A DNA stretch of 64,000 nt from Polyangium sp. y55x31 (lineage in GTDB: Bacteria; Myxococcota_A; Polyangia; Polyangiales; Polyangiaceae), in contig NZ_JARZHG010000007.1 in the NCBI RefSeq assembly GCF_029946505.1, positions 124,001 through 188,000 of the forward strand, written 5' to 3'. The position numbers and the translations under genes were made by a program. Positions within the stretch are counted from its first letter, which is position 1. Each line of letters begins with the position of its first letter. Shown here piece after piece: positions 8,370 to 17,154 of the stretch. The notes beneath the pieces were generated by a model, which made no database searches, was not told where the DNA came from, and worked only from the letters and a program-made list of their open reading frames with translations.

Positions 8370-9149
8370 ATGCGTCCTTGCGCGATCATCCCCGCTTATC
8401 AGGCCGCCCGCACCGTTGCCGAGGTCGTCCGCGCCACGCGCGCCCTCTGGCCCGAGCCCTCCGCGGTCTTCGTCGTCGACGACGGATCCACGGACGGCAC
8501 GGCCGACCTCGCCCGCGCGGCCGGCGCCACCGTCCTCTCGCACCCCAACAATCGCGGCAAGGGCGCGGCCCTGCGCACCGGCATGATGCACGCGTTACGG
8601 CGCGGCTTCGACGTCGCCGTCACGCTCGACGCCGATGCCCAGCATCCGCCGGCCGAGGCGCACCGTATCGCCTTCGTCGACCCCGACCCGCGCGCCCTCG
8701 TCCTCGGCGTGCGTGACCTCGTCAAGGCCGGCGCGCCGCGCGCGAACCAGATGTCGAACCGCATCTCGAACTTCTTCCTCTCGCTCTTCAGCGGCCGCCC
8801 GCTCGCCGACACGCAATGCGGCCTGCGCCGGTATCCGATCCAGACCACGCTCTCGCTCGGCGCCCGCGACGACGGATATGCCTTCGAGGCCGAGATCATC
8901 CTCCGCGCCATTGCATCCGGCGTCCGCATCGTCGAGGTCCCCATGGACGTGGTGTATCCGCCGGAGCACGAGCGCATCACCCATTTCCACAGCGTGCGCG
9001 ACCCGGCGCGGATCGTCTTCCGCGTCGTCACCACCCTCGCCGAATCGCGGCTCGCCCCCGCCACGATTCCGCCGTCGCCCCCGCCCCCGCCCGCGGCCCG
9101 ACCCTCGCGGCCCTCGCGGGAATCGTTCGAGAGCGCCCAGGAGCTCTGA
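8370..9149 (+). CDS. Family 2 glycosyltransferase (DPM1-like)
   Basis: A 259-residue GT-A-fold glycosyltransferase. The nucleotide-sugar site shows IPAYQAARTV, FVVDDGSTDGT, NRGKGAALRTGM and the metal-binding DADAQH. The acceptor region QCGLRRYP resembles dolichyl/polyprenyl-phosphate mannose synthases. No transmembrane segments follow the catalytic domain. The last ~40 residues are a Pro-rich tail (PPSPPPPPAARPSRPSR) and are probably disordered. The ATG at 8370 is the first residue before the conserved CAIIPAY strand. It heads an operon; the C45-type hydrolase starts 11 nt after its stop. It likely makes a lipid-linked sugar for envelope glycans (inference). Confidence 0.88.
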   Translation: MRPCAIIPAYQAARTVAEVVRATRALWPEPSAVFVVDDGSTDGTADLARAAGATVLSHPNNRGKGAALRTGMMHALRRGFDVAVTLDADAQHPPAEAHRIAFVDPDPRALVLGVRDLVKAGAPRANQMSNRISNFFLSLFSGRPLADTQCGLRRYPIQTTLSLGARDDGYAFEAEIILRAIASGVRIVEVPMDVVYPPEHERITHFHSVRDPARIVFRVVTTLAESRLAPATIPPSPPPPPAARPSRPSRESFESAQEL

Positions 9150-9160
9150 TCCGAGGCGCC

Positions 9161-10627
9161 GTGACCGAAGAGAGCCCGAAGAAGCCCGCCCAGAGGCCCC
9201 GCGCACGCTGGAAACGGCGCCTCCTCGTGGCGTTTGTCCTCCTCGTCGTCGTCCCGACCCTCGCCCACGTCGGAATCCTCGCCGGCACGCGCATCGAGCC
9301 CCCGGCCATTGCCGCTACGACCGGCGACGCCGCGGAGACACGCCCCGGCCTGCGCGTCCTCGGCCCCGCGTATGCCCGAAAGCGCGGCGCGATCCTCGAA
9401 GTCCACCTCGCCGGCACCCCCGAACAGATCGGCCACCAGCACGCGCGCCTCCTCTATCGCGAAATGGTCGAAAACGAGGGCACGCTCTACGACCAGTTCA
9501 GCCATTACGTCCCGGTCCCGCCCCTCCGCTGGCTGCTCGTCGACCTGAGCCGCCTCGAATTCCGCCACGTCGACCAGGGCATGCAGGACGAACGCCGCCG
9601 CGAGATCGCCGCCCAGGCCCGCGCCTTCTCGCCCGACCCTTACGACGGCTTCCTCTCGACCTACCATCGCTTCGTTTTCCTGCATTCCCTCTACGACATC
9701 GCCCTCTCCTTCGAGCATTCGCCGCTCATCGGCTGCACGAGCTTCGCCCTCGGCGACGGCGCCTTCGAGGACGGCCACACCGTCCTCGCCCGCAATTTCG
9801 ATTTCGAGGCCGGCAGCATCTTCGACACCGGCAAGGCCGTCTTCCTCGTCCGCGAAGAGGGCCGCATTCCGTACGCCTCCGTCGCCTGGCCTGGCCTCAT
9901 CGGCGCCGTCAGCGGCATGAACGCCGAGGGCCTCGCGCTCGTCGTCCACGGCGCGCGCGCCCGCGAGCCTCGCAACGTCGGCGAGCCCGTCGTCCACACC
10001 ACGCGTGACCTCCTCGGCCGCGCCCGCACCACCGCCGAGGCCATCGACCTCCTCCGCGATCGGTCGCCCATGGTCTCGCACATGATCATGCTCACGGATG
10101 CGAAGGGCGACGTCGCGATCGTCGAGCGCGCCCCGGGCGAGCCGATCCACGTCCGTCGTGGACGCGGAAAAGTCCCGCTCACGAACCACCTCGAAGGCCC
10201 GCTCGCGGGCGACCCCGCGAACAAACGCGTCGAGGCCTCGACCTCCACGCACCCGCGCCGCGAGCGCCTCGACGAGCTCCTTCAGAATCTCCCGCCGGCC
10301 GCGTCCGTCGAACGCGTGATGGGCGTTCTGCGCGACAAAAAAGGCCTCGGCGGGGTGGACCTCCCGATCGGCCATCGCCGCGCGCTCGACGCCCTCATCG
10401 CCACGCACGCCGTCGTCATGGACACGACGGCGCGTGTCCTCTGGGTCAGCGAAGGCCCGCACCTGCTCGGCCGTTTCGTGCGGTTCGACGTCGCCCGGCT
10501 CCTCGAATCGGGCTACGAACCCAAGGACGACGAGCCACTCGTCACCGCCCCGGAGGACCCGCTGTATCGGTCTCCGGCCTACGAGGCGTGGGAAAAGGCG
10601 GGCAAGCCGCATCATGGAGAGCTGTGA
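9161..10627 (+). CDS. C45-family Ntn hydrolase / acyltransferase, membrane-anchored
   Basis: A 488-residue protein. One N-terminal transmembrane helix (LLVAFVLLVVVPTLAHVGI, about residues 18-40) follows a basic cytoplasmic start. The periplasmic domain has the features of the acyl-CoA:6-aminopenicillanate acyltransferase (C45) family. These are a GCTSF motif with the predicted nucleophile Cys192, a following ARNFDF strand, and MNAEGLALVVHG. Family members self-cleave before the Cys and act on N-acyl or peptide amides. The GTG start at 9161 sits 11 nt after the GT2 gene. Its TGA stop overlaps the next ATG (TGATG), so the two are probably translationally coupled. Substrate unknown; membrane anchoring suggests a role in envelope lipids or peptides. 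Confidence 0.82.
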   Translation: MTEESPKKPAQRPRARWKRRLLVAFVLLVVVPTLAHVGILAGTRIEPPAIAATTGDAAETRPGLRVLGPAYARKRGAILEVHLAGTPEQIGHQHARLLYREMVENEGTLYDQFSHYVPVPPLRWLLVDLSRLEFRHVDQGMQDERRREIAAQARAFSPDPYDGFLSTYHRFVFLHSLYDIALSFEHSPLIGCTSFALGDGAFEDGHTVLARNFDFEAGSIFDTGKAVFLVREEGRIPYASVAWPGLIGAVSGMNAEGLALVVHGARAREPRNVGEPVVHTTRDLLGRARTTAEAIDLLRDRSPMVSHMIMLTDAKGDVAIVERAPGEPIHVRRGRGKVPLTNHLEGPLAGDPANKRVEASTSTHPRRERLDELLQNLPPAASVERVMGVLRDKKGLGGVDLPIGHRRALDALIATHAVVMDTTARVLWVSEGPHLLGRFVRFDVARLLESGYEPKDDEPLVTAPEDPLYRSPAYEAWEKAGKPHHGEL

Positions 10628-11277
10628 TGGATCGACGTGATTTCCTTCGAAATGCCCTCGCCGCCTCGGGCGCGCTCCTCGTCCCCGCGACGTTTTCCCG
10701 CGAGGCCCACGCCGACGAGGTCTCCGAGGTCCTCGGCCAGATCACGAAGGCGCGCGCGGATCTCAAGACGCTCGTCGGCCCCTTCGAGCAGGAGCGCACG
10801 ATTGGCCTGCTCGCGACGGCCGTGAAGAGCGCGGGCGAAATGACCCTGGTTCGCCCCGACCGATTGCGCTGGGAGCTCCTCCCGCCGGACGCGGTCACGT
10901 ACTGGGTCGGCCCCGAGGGTTTTTCCTTTGCGACCCCGCGCGGCGCGGCGAGCGTGGGGAAAGCCGCGGCGGGCCGGTTCGGCGCGGTGCTCGGTGATCT
11001 CATGATCCTGATGGGCGGCGACCTGGAAAAACTTCGCGCCCGTTACGACCTCAGCATTCCGAGCAAAAAGGACGGCATCACGCTCCGTGCCGTCCCCCGG
11101 GCCGAGGACGTGAAGAAACACGTAAAACGCCTCGAAATGCGCCTCGGCCTCGAGCTCTGGACGATCAGCGAGGTCACGATCGAGGAGCAGAGCGGCGATC
11201 AGAGCGTCATTCGATTCGGCAAGCAGAAGCGCGACGTCACGGTCGACCCGGCGAAGATGACGCCGCCGAAAACCTGA
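10627..11277 (+). CDS. LolA-like outer-membrane lipoprotein carrier, Tat signal
   Basis: A 216-residue periplasmic protein. The N-terminus MDRRDFLRNALAASGALLV is a Tat signal (RRDFL), cleaved around residues 30-36. The mature part resembles LolA/LppC-like carriers: FEQERTIGLLATAVKSAGEM and RPDRLRWELLPPDAVTYW strands, and a curved beta-sheet pattern with amphipathic helices. LolA normally ferries lipoproteins from inner to outer membrane; Tat-exported paralogues are less common and may carry other lipids. The ATG overlaps the preceding TGA by one base. The order GT2, C45 hydrolase, LolA-like suggests one pathway building and transporting a lipid-linked product (inference). Confidence 0.8.
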   Translation: MDRRDFLRNALAASGALLVPATFSREAHADEVSEVLGQITKARADLKTLVGPFEQERTIGLLATAVKSAGEMTLVRPDRLRWELLPPDAVTYWVGPEGFSFATPRGAASVGKAAAGRFGAVLGDLMILMGGDLEKLRARYDLSIPSKKDGITLRAVPRAEDVKKHVKRLEMRLGLELWTISEVTIEEQSGDQSVIRFGKQKRDVTVDPAKMTPPKT

Positions 11278-11287
11278 AAAGATCCCC

Positions 11288-12490
11288 TCAATGCCGCGCG
11301 CGCTTCCGCGCCGCGGCGAGTCCATCCCGCAACGTCGCTTTTGTCGCCATCCCGCCGAGCTCCAGGCCGAGCTCCACCAGCGCGTGGGCCGCGGACGGCC
11401 CGAGGCCCGTGATCACGACCCGCGCACCGAGCAGCCCCACCGCTTTCGTCGCGCGCACGAGCGCCTCCGCGACGGACGCGTCCACCGACGGCACGCCCGT
11501 CACGTCGAGAATGGCGACCTCGGCCGCGTGCGTCACCACGCCGTCGAGCAGCGCTGCCATCATTTGCTCGGCCCGCGCGGAATCCACGGTTCCCACGAGC
11601 GGCATGAGCAAGACGCCGTCGCCAAGCGGCACGAGCGGCGTGGACATCGCCCGCAACATCTCCCGCTGCGCCCGGATCGTCTCCTCCTGCGCGGCCGCCG
11701 CTTGCGCCGCCCGCTCGGCCGCGAGCCGCTCCGTCACGTCCGTCAGCACCGCCTGCGATCGCACCGTATTGCCTTCCTCGTCCCGGTCGGCGATCGCCGA
11801 GAGCATCACGTCGAGCAGCGACCCGTCCTTGCGGACGAACTGATAGAGCACGTTGTCGCATCGGCCTGTCCGGAAAAACGCCGGCAGCACGACCTCGCGC
11901 GCATACCGAGCCGACTCCGGCGTCAAGAACTCCGTCGAGCGCCGCCCGAGCACCTCGTCCCGCGTGTATCCCATCGCCTCGATCCATCGATCGTTCACCG
12001 CGCTGATCCGCCCTTGCGCGTCGATCGAATGCATGATCGCCGGCAGATTCTGAAAAATCCAGTCGTGGTGTTCGAGCGCGCGACGCGTCTCCCCGAGGGC
12101 CGCCACGGATCGCCTCGCGAGCGACGTGGCGACGCGCTCCGCGACGCCCTCCACGAACGACGCCGCTGCGCCGCCGAGCTCCGGCCCGCTCGACGCGAGG
12201 GCGTGACGAACGAGGGCGCGACGCAAGACGCCGAGCGCGAGGATCATACCATCGAGCGAAATCCCCGTGGTTTCCAGCATTTCGCGCAATGTCGCCGCCA
12301 CGGCCTCCGCATCGTCGCCCTCGGCCCCGCGGAGAAACCCGTCCAACAGCGGGGAGACGATCGTCGACGGCGCATTCGCCCCTTCGCGCGAGGCGCGGTC
12401 GTCGAGGTCCCGACGAACTTCTTCCAGTATGGCTTCACGCCGGGGGACCAGCGATCCAAGGGCGGCAGCGTGCGGGGAAGGGTACGACAT
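11288..12490 (-). CDS. RsbR-like PAS-STAS regulator
   Basis: A 400-residue cytoplasmic regulator. Residues ~1-130 are an all-helical RsbR-type N-terminal domain. A PAS domain follows at ~140-255 (NLPAIMHSIDAQGRISAVNDRWIEAMGYTRDEVLGR, then VRKDGSLLDV and LTDVTER). A short coiled linker leads into a STAS domain at ~285-395. It contains VAILDVTGVPSVDASVAEAL, where Ser/Thr residues in the D-V-x-x-V-D-A-S stretch are the usual phosphorylation region of RsbR/SpoIIAA-type proteins. Stressosome proteins normally sit next to rsbS and rsbT; none is nearby, so this is an orphan. It diverges from the DUF4139 lipoprotein gene, with an inverted repeat between the starts. Confidence 0.85.
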   Translation of the reverse strand: MSYPSPHAAALGSLVPRREAILEEVRRDLDDRASREGANAPSTIVSPLLDGFLRGAEGDDAEAVAATLREMLETTGISLDGMILALGVLRRALVRHALASSGPELGGAAASFVEGVAERVATSLARRSVAALGETRRALEHHDWIFQNLPAIMHSIDAQGRISAVNDRWIEAMGYTRDEVLGRRSTEFLTPESARYAREVVLPAFFRTGRCDNVLYQFVRKDGSLLDVMLSAIADRDEEGNTVRSQAVLTDVTERLAAERAAQAAAAQEETIRAQREMLRAMSTPLVPLGDGVLLMPLVGTVDSARAEQMMAALLDGVVTHAAEVAILDVTGVPSVDASVAEALVRATKAVGLLGARVVITGLGPSAAHALVELGLELGGMATKATLRDGLAAARKRARH

Positions 12491-12515
12491 GAGCGGCCGA
12501 TATAGGACGCGCCGC

Positions 12516-12531
12516 GCCGTTTGAAAACGGC
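12516..12531. promoter_or_regulatory. Palindrome in the divergent promoter region
   Basis: GCCGTTTGAAAACGGC is a perfect palindrome except for the central GA, lying 26 bp from one start codon (12490, minus) and 44 bp from the other (12575, plus). On the plus strand it is followed by ATTTTG. It could be an operator shared by both genes, or a hairpin. Confidence 0.45.
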
Positions 12532-12574
12532 ATTTTGATCACGAAAGACTGCAAGATCGTAGTAGGCTTCGCAC

Positions 12575-14791
12575 ATGCGCGCTCTATCGCTCTCGCTCCG
12601 GGCGCTCCTCTTCGCCCCGATCTTCCTCACGGCCTGCACCACGCCGCTCGCGCACGGCCCCTCGAAGGGCCTGCGCCTACGCCATGTCGTGCTCTACCAG
12701 AATGGCCTCGGTTACTTCGAGCGCACCGGCGAGATGTCCTCGGACAAACTCGCGCTCCGGTTCCGCGAGCGTGAGGTCGACGATGTCCTGAAGAGCGTCG
12801 TCGTCATCGAGGAGGGGCTCGGCCCGAACGAGACGCCGTCGACCGTCAGCGCGCGTTTGCCGCGCTCGGGCCGCGCCGATTCGCCCGAGGAGCCGACCGA
12901 GCTCGAGCTCGTCTTCTCCCCGCGCCCGTCGCGCCCCGTCTCCATTGCGTACGCCGTCCCCACGGCCGCCTGGAAAGCCACGTATCGCATCATCCTCCCG
13001 ACGAAGGAGCAAAAGGATCGCCGCGCGCTCCTGCAAGCGTGGGCGCTCATCGACAACGTCGGCGACGAGGACTGGAACGACGTGCGCGTCACGCTCGCCA
13101 CGGGCGCGCCGCTCTCGTACAGCTCCGATCTCCGCTCGCCGACGATGATCGAGCGGCCCGAGCTCAAAGGCATTTACGGCCCGCAGGGCGGCGCCGTCGG
13201 CCCCGTGCTCGCCGAAAACGTCGCCCGCCGCGATACCGACGCCGACGGCGTCCTCGATAGCGAAGACGTGTGTCCCAACGAGCCCGGCACCGTGCAGACG
13301 GATCCCACGCGCGCCGGTTGTCCCGCGGCTGTGCGCGTGAGCTCGGCCGAGATCCAGATCCTCGCGCAGGTCCTCTTCGACAAGGGCTCCGATACCGTGA
13401 AGCCGACGAGCCAACCGCTCCTCGACGAGGTCGCGAAGGTGCTCCTCGAAAACCCGTGGATCACGCTCCTCGAAATCGAGGGTCACACCTCGATGGACGA
13501 GACGAACGCGCCCGACCTCGCGACGCGCCGCGCCTCGGCCGTGAGGGCCGCGCTGGTCAAGCGGGGTGTCCCCAGCATGCGGCTCTCGATGCGGTCGTAT
13601 GCCGGGGACCGGCCCGTGGACAGCAACGCGACGGAGCTGGGGCGCGCAAAAAACCGGCGGGTCGCGTTCCGCGTCGCCGATCAGGTCGCACGGGAGGCCA
13701 CGAAGACCACGACGGGAACGACGTCGCCGATCACGACGGAGGCGCTCGCACGAATGCCCGAAGGCGCGGGCCGCATCGACGCTTCGAGCGGGAGTTATCG
13801 GTACGAGATCGCGAACCCCGTCACGTTGTCGAAAAAATCGTCGGCGCTGATCACGCTCATCAATCGCCCGATGAACGGCGACGACGTCCTGCTCTATCGC
13901 CCCGACCCGGCGGCGCCGCAAAGCTCGACGCACCCTTTCCGCGCGGCCGAGATCGAAAACAAGAGCGACATCGGCCTGCAACCGGGCTCGGTCTCGATCT
14001 TCTCGGGCGGCACGTTCGTCGGCGAGGGTGTGATCACGCGCCTCCTCCCGGGCGAACGCTCGACCATCCCCTACGCCGTCGACAATTCGACGCGCGTCTC
14101 GCAATCCCGGATGTACCTCGACGAGCCCCTGCGTATCGTCGCTCTCGCCCGCGGCGTCCTGCGCGTCACGGATCGGCAGCGGCTCCTGACCACGTACGAG
14201 GTCGAGCCCGGCCACAACGTGCCGAATACGCTCGTCCTGCGGCACCCGCGGACACCCGGCTACGAGCCGCTCGTGCTGCCCGAGGGCACCGAAAAAAACC
14301 CCGACGCTTACTTCATTCGCGTCGCGCTCACCCCCCAAAAACCCCAGAAAATCGTCATCGAGGAGGCACGCCCCGTCGAGCGGCAATGGCTCGTGCTCAC
14401 GGCGGACGGCGAGCGGCTCGCGCTCTACCTGAAGGGCTCGGCGCTGCCCGAGGGCACGCAAAAACGAATGGCTCGTATCGTCGAGCTCCGCCGCGCCCTC
14501 GGCGCCGCCAACGACGAGCTCGACCGATTGCGCGCCAAGCGTCAGGAGGTCCTCGAGCGCGCCGTGGAGCTGCGGGAAAACGTGAAGGCGATCGAAAAGA
14601 CGCCCCAGGCGGACAAACTCCGCAAGATGCTGCTGGAAAGGCTCGAAAGCGTGACGAAGTCCGGCGACGAGCTCGCCGTGAAGATCACCCAGCGCAGCGA
14701 CGACGCGGCCATCGCCCGCGCAGAGCTCGATGATGCCGTGCGCGACCTCGTCATCGAGGAGGACGCGAAGACAGCCGGCGGAAAACCCTAG
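12575..14791 (+). CDS. DUF4139 lipoprotein with inserted TSP3/OmpA domain
   Basis: A 738-residue lipoprotein (FLTAC lipobox near residue 21). Residues ~30-215 match the N-terminal part of DUF4139-type proteins: VVLYQNGLGYFERTG, then VPTAAWKATYRIIL and WALIDNVGDEDWNDVRVTLATGAP. At residue ~220 a calcium-binding TSP3 stretch (DTDADGVLDSEDVC) opens an OmpA-like domain (~240-370). It carries LFDKGSDTVKP, IEGHTS and LGRAKNRRVAFRV. The DUF4139 fold then resumes (YRYEIANPVTL, SIFSGGTFVGEG, LLPGERSTIPYAVD). The C-terminal ~130 residues are a coiled coil (RRALGAANDELDRLRAKRQ). The normally conserved Asp of the OmpA GHTD motif is Ser here. It may link peptidoglycan to another envelope partner. Confidence 0.85.
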   Translation: MRALSLSLRALLFAPIFLTACTTPLAHGPSKGLRLRHVVLYQNGLGYFERTGEMSSDKLALRFREREVDDVLKSVVVIEEGLGPNETPSTVSARLPRSGRADSPEEPTELELVFSPRPSRPVSIAYAVPTAAWKATYRIILPTKEQKDRRALLQAWALIDNVGDEDWNDVRVTLATGAPLSYSSDLRSPTMIERPELKGIYGPQGGAVGPVLAENVARRDTDADGVLDSEDVCPNEPGTVQTDPTRAGCPAAVRVSSAEIQILAQVLFDKGSDTVKPTSQPLLDEVAKVLLENPWITLLEIEGHTSMDETNAPDLATRRASAVRAALVKRGVPSMRLSMRSYAGDRPVDSNATELGRAKNRRVAFRVADQVAREATKTTTGTTSPITTEALARMPEGAGRIDASSGSYRYEIANPVTLSKKSSALITLINRPMNGDDVLLYRPDPAAPQSSTHPFRAAEIENKSDIGLQPGSVSIFSGGTFVGEGVITRLLPGERSTIPYAVDNSTRVSQSRMYLDEPLRIVALARGVLRVTDRQRLLTTYEVEPGHNVPNTLVLRHPRTPGYEPLVLPEGTEKNPDAYFIRVALTPQKPQKIVIEEARPVERQWLVLTADGERLALYLKGSALPEGTQKRMARIVELRRALGAANDELDRLRAKRQEVLERAVELRENVKAIEKTPQADKLRKMLLERLESVTKSGDELAVKITQRSDDAAIARAELDDAVRDLVIEEDAKTAGGKP

Positions 14792-14792
14792 C

Positions 14793-17063
14793 TCAGAGCA
14801 TCGCCACGGGGTCGACGTCCACCACGACCCTGACGCGCCGATCGATCTCCGGAATCGCCGCCGCCGCCGCCGCCGTCGCGGCCCGGAGCGCGCGGCGATC
14901 CTTGGCACGCAAAAGAACCCGGAATCGATACCGGCCTCGCAAACGCGCGAGCGGCGCCGCCGCGGGGCCGAGGACCTCGACCACGCGCGATTGTCCCTCG
15001 GGCGAGGTCTTCGCGTGCGCCGCGATCACGCCCGCCGCGCGCCGCGCCACCTCCTCGTCGAGCGCGTCGACCCGGAAGAGCGCCAAACGCGAGAAGGGCG
15101 GATACCCGACCTCCGCCCGATCCGCGAGCTCGTGCTCCAGAAACGCGCTCACGTCGTGCCGCTTCGCGAATTGCACCGCCGGTTGCTCGGGATTGCGCGT
15201 CTGGATGAGCACCCGGCCCGGACGATCCCGCCTTCCTGCGCGCCCGGCGACCTGCACGAGGAGCTGGAACCCCCGCTCGGAAGCGCGAAAATCCGGCAAC
15301 GAGAGCGCCGCGTCCGCATTGAGCACGCCGACGAGCGTCACGTTGCCGAGGTCGTGCCCCTTCGTGACCATTTGCGTGCCCACGAGCACGTCGATCTCGC
15401 CCGCCCGCATCTTCGCGAGGATCGCCTCCGCCTTCGCGCCGTCGGCCACGTCCCGGTCGAGCCGCGCCACGCGCGCCGTGGGAAATGCCTCGGCGATCGT
15501 CTCCTCCAGCCGCTCGGTCCCGAGCCCTTCGAGCGCGAGCGCGGGCGCCCCGCATTCCGAGCACGCCGCGGGCATCGGCCCTTCCCAGTCGCAATAATGG
15601 CACCGCATGCGCCCGCCTCGCGCCCGGTGAAACGTGAGCGCCACCGAGCAGGCGAGGCACGTCGCCACGTGCCCGCACGACTCGCACACGACGCTCGGCG
15701 CAAAGCCGCGTCGATTGAGGAACAGGATCACCTGCTCCCCCGCCGCGAGCGTCTTTTCGAGCGCGCGATGCAAAGGCAGCGAGATGAGCTTGTTCCCTGT
15801 CGGCCCTGGCCCCATGCGACGCAGATCGACCGTCGTCACCTCGGGCAGCGTCGCCTCCCGGTGCGCGCGATCGGGCAGGCGCAATTCGGCGAGTTTGCCC
15901 TGACGCACGAGGTGCACCGATTCGAGCGAGGGCGTCGCCGAGCCGAGCACCGCCACGGCGGAGGCGCGGTGCGCGCGCAGCAAGGCCATGTCGCGGGCGT
16001 GGTACCGCACGCCCTCTTCCTGCTTGAACGAGCCGTCGTGCTCCTCGTCCACGATGATGAGCCCGAGGTTCACGACGGGCGCGAAGATCGCCGAGCGCGC
16101 GCCGATCGCCACGCGCACGGCGCCGGTCCGCACGCGTTTCCACATCGCGTGCCGATCCGACTCCGACAAACCGCTGTGCAAAACCGCGAGGTCATCGCCG
16201 AACCGCGCCCGGAACCGCGCCACGAGCTGCGGCGTGAGCGCGATTTCGGGCACCATCACGATCGCGCCCCGCCCCCGCGCGAGGCAGCCCGCGATGGCCC
16301 GCAGATACACCTCGGTCTTTCCGGACCCCGTCACGCCGAAAAGCAGAAATGCCGCCGATTTTGCCTCCGACAGAGCCGCCTCGATCCGCGCCTCGGCCGC
16401 GCCTTGCGCCTCGTTCAACGCCGGCGGCTCGTCGCGCGGCTCTGGCTGCGCGAAAAATGCGTCCCGCGGCGGCTCCCGCTCCTCCGTCACCACGAGCCCG
16501 AGCGAGGCGAGCTTCTTCACCGCGGCCCGCGCATTGCCGAATTTCTCTTCGAGCCGCGCGATGGGCATTTCCCCGTTCGACCGCAAGAGCGCGAGCACCG
16601 ACGCGGCTTGCCCGCGCAAAACCCCCGGCTCCTCCACGGCGTCCGTCGGCCGCGCATACGCAATCTTGCGCCCGCCCACCTGCTTCACGCGCGAGAGCGT
16701 GCCCGGAAGCTCTCCCTGCGCTTCGAGCGCGCGTACGTCCTCGCGCTCGACGGCCGGGAGCGCGAGCCGGAGGACCTCGCCGATCGGCGCGAAATAATAC
16801 GACGAGAGCTCGCGCAAAAACGAGAGCAGCTCCGACGGCAAGACCGGCTCGGGATCGACGACCGCCGCGATGGGCTTGAGCCGCACGCCCTCGGGCGCCG
16901 CGCCCTCGGACGTCGCGAGGACCACGCCGAGGACCTTCTTTCGACCGAACTCGACGAGCACACGCGCGCCCGGACGAACCGAGGCGGCGAGCGCGAGCGG
17001 GACCTCGTAGGAAAAGGCCCGAGCGAGCGGGACGGGGACGGCGACCTCGCAGAGGAGGGGCAT
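14793..17063 (-). CDS. priA: Primosomal protein N' (PriA helicase)
   Basis: A 756-residue replication-restart helicase that reloads DnaB at stalled forks. The N-terminal 3' DNA-binding domain starts MPLLCEVAVPVPLARAFSYEVP. Walker A is GVTGSGKTEVY near residue 245, and the DEAH-type box is IVDEEHDGSFKQEEGVRYHARD near 338. Eight cysteines in pairs bind two zinc ions at about 455-505 (CESCGH, CLAC, CHYCDW, CSECG). The helicase C-terminal region has VGTQMVTKGHDL and QVAGRAGR. Length is normal for PriA. The ATG at 17063 gives the family N-terminus; an upstream in-frame start adds 31 residues of poor quality. Its stop is 1 bp from that of the DUF4139 gene. Confidence 0.95.
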   Translation of the reverse strand: MPLLCEVAVPVPLARAFSYEVPLALAASVRPGARVLVEFGRKKVLGVVLATSEGAAPEGVRLKPIAAVVDPEPVLPSELLSFLRELSSYYFAPIGEVLRLALPAVEREDVRALEAQGELPGTLSRVKQVGGRKIAYARPTDAVEEPGVLRGQAASVLALLRSNGEMPIARLEEKFGNARAAVKKLASLGLVVTEEREPPRDAFFAQPEPRDEPPALNEAQGAAEARIEAALSEAKSAAFLLFGVTGSGKTEVYLRAIAGCLARGRGAIVMVPEIALTPQLVARFRARFGDDLAVLHSGLSESDRHAMWKRVRTGAVRVAIGARSAIFAPVVNLGLIIVDEEHDGSFKQEEGVRYHARDMALLRAHRASAVAVLGSATPSLESVHLVRQGKLAELRLPDRAHREATLPEVTTVDLRRMGPGPTGNKLISLPLHRALEKTLAAGEQVILFLNRRGFAPSVVCESCGHVATCLACSVALTFHRARGGRMRCHYCDWEGPMPAACSECGAPALALEGLGTERLEETIAEAFPTARVARLDRDVADGAKAEAILAKMRAGEIDVLVGTQMVTKGHDLGNVTLVGVLNADAALSLPDFRASERGFQLLVQVAGRAGRRDRPGRVLIQTRNPEQPAVQFAKRHDVSAFLEHELADRAEVGYPPFSRLALFRVDALDEEVARRAAGVIAAHAKTSPEGQSRVVEVLGPAAAPLARLRGRYRFRVLLRAKDRRALRAATAAAAAAIPEIDRRVRVVVDVDPVAML

Positions 17064-17154
17064 GGGTTGCCGGAGACGTATCAGGTTTTCGAGGGTCGTG
17101 CATCCAGGAGGGCGAGCGAGCCCATCCACGCGCCGATCGTGATATCCTCGGGGC

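Noticed and set aside
9076-9120. G-quadruplex or repeat in the 3' end of the GT2 gene
   Set aside because: The C-rich tract encodes a Pro-rich tail and is a by-product of codons.
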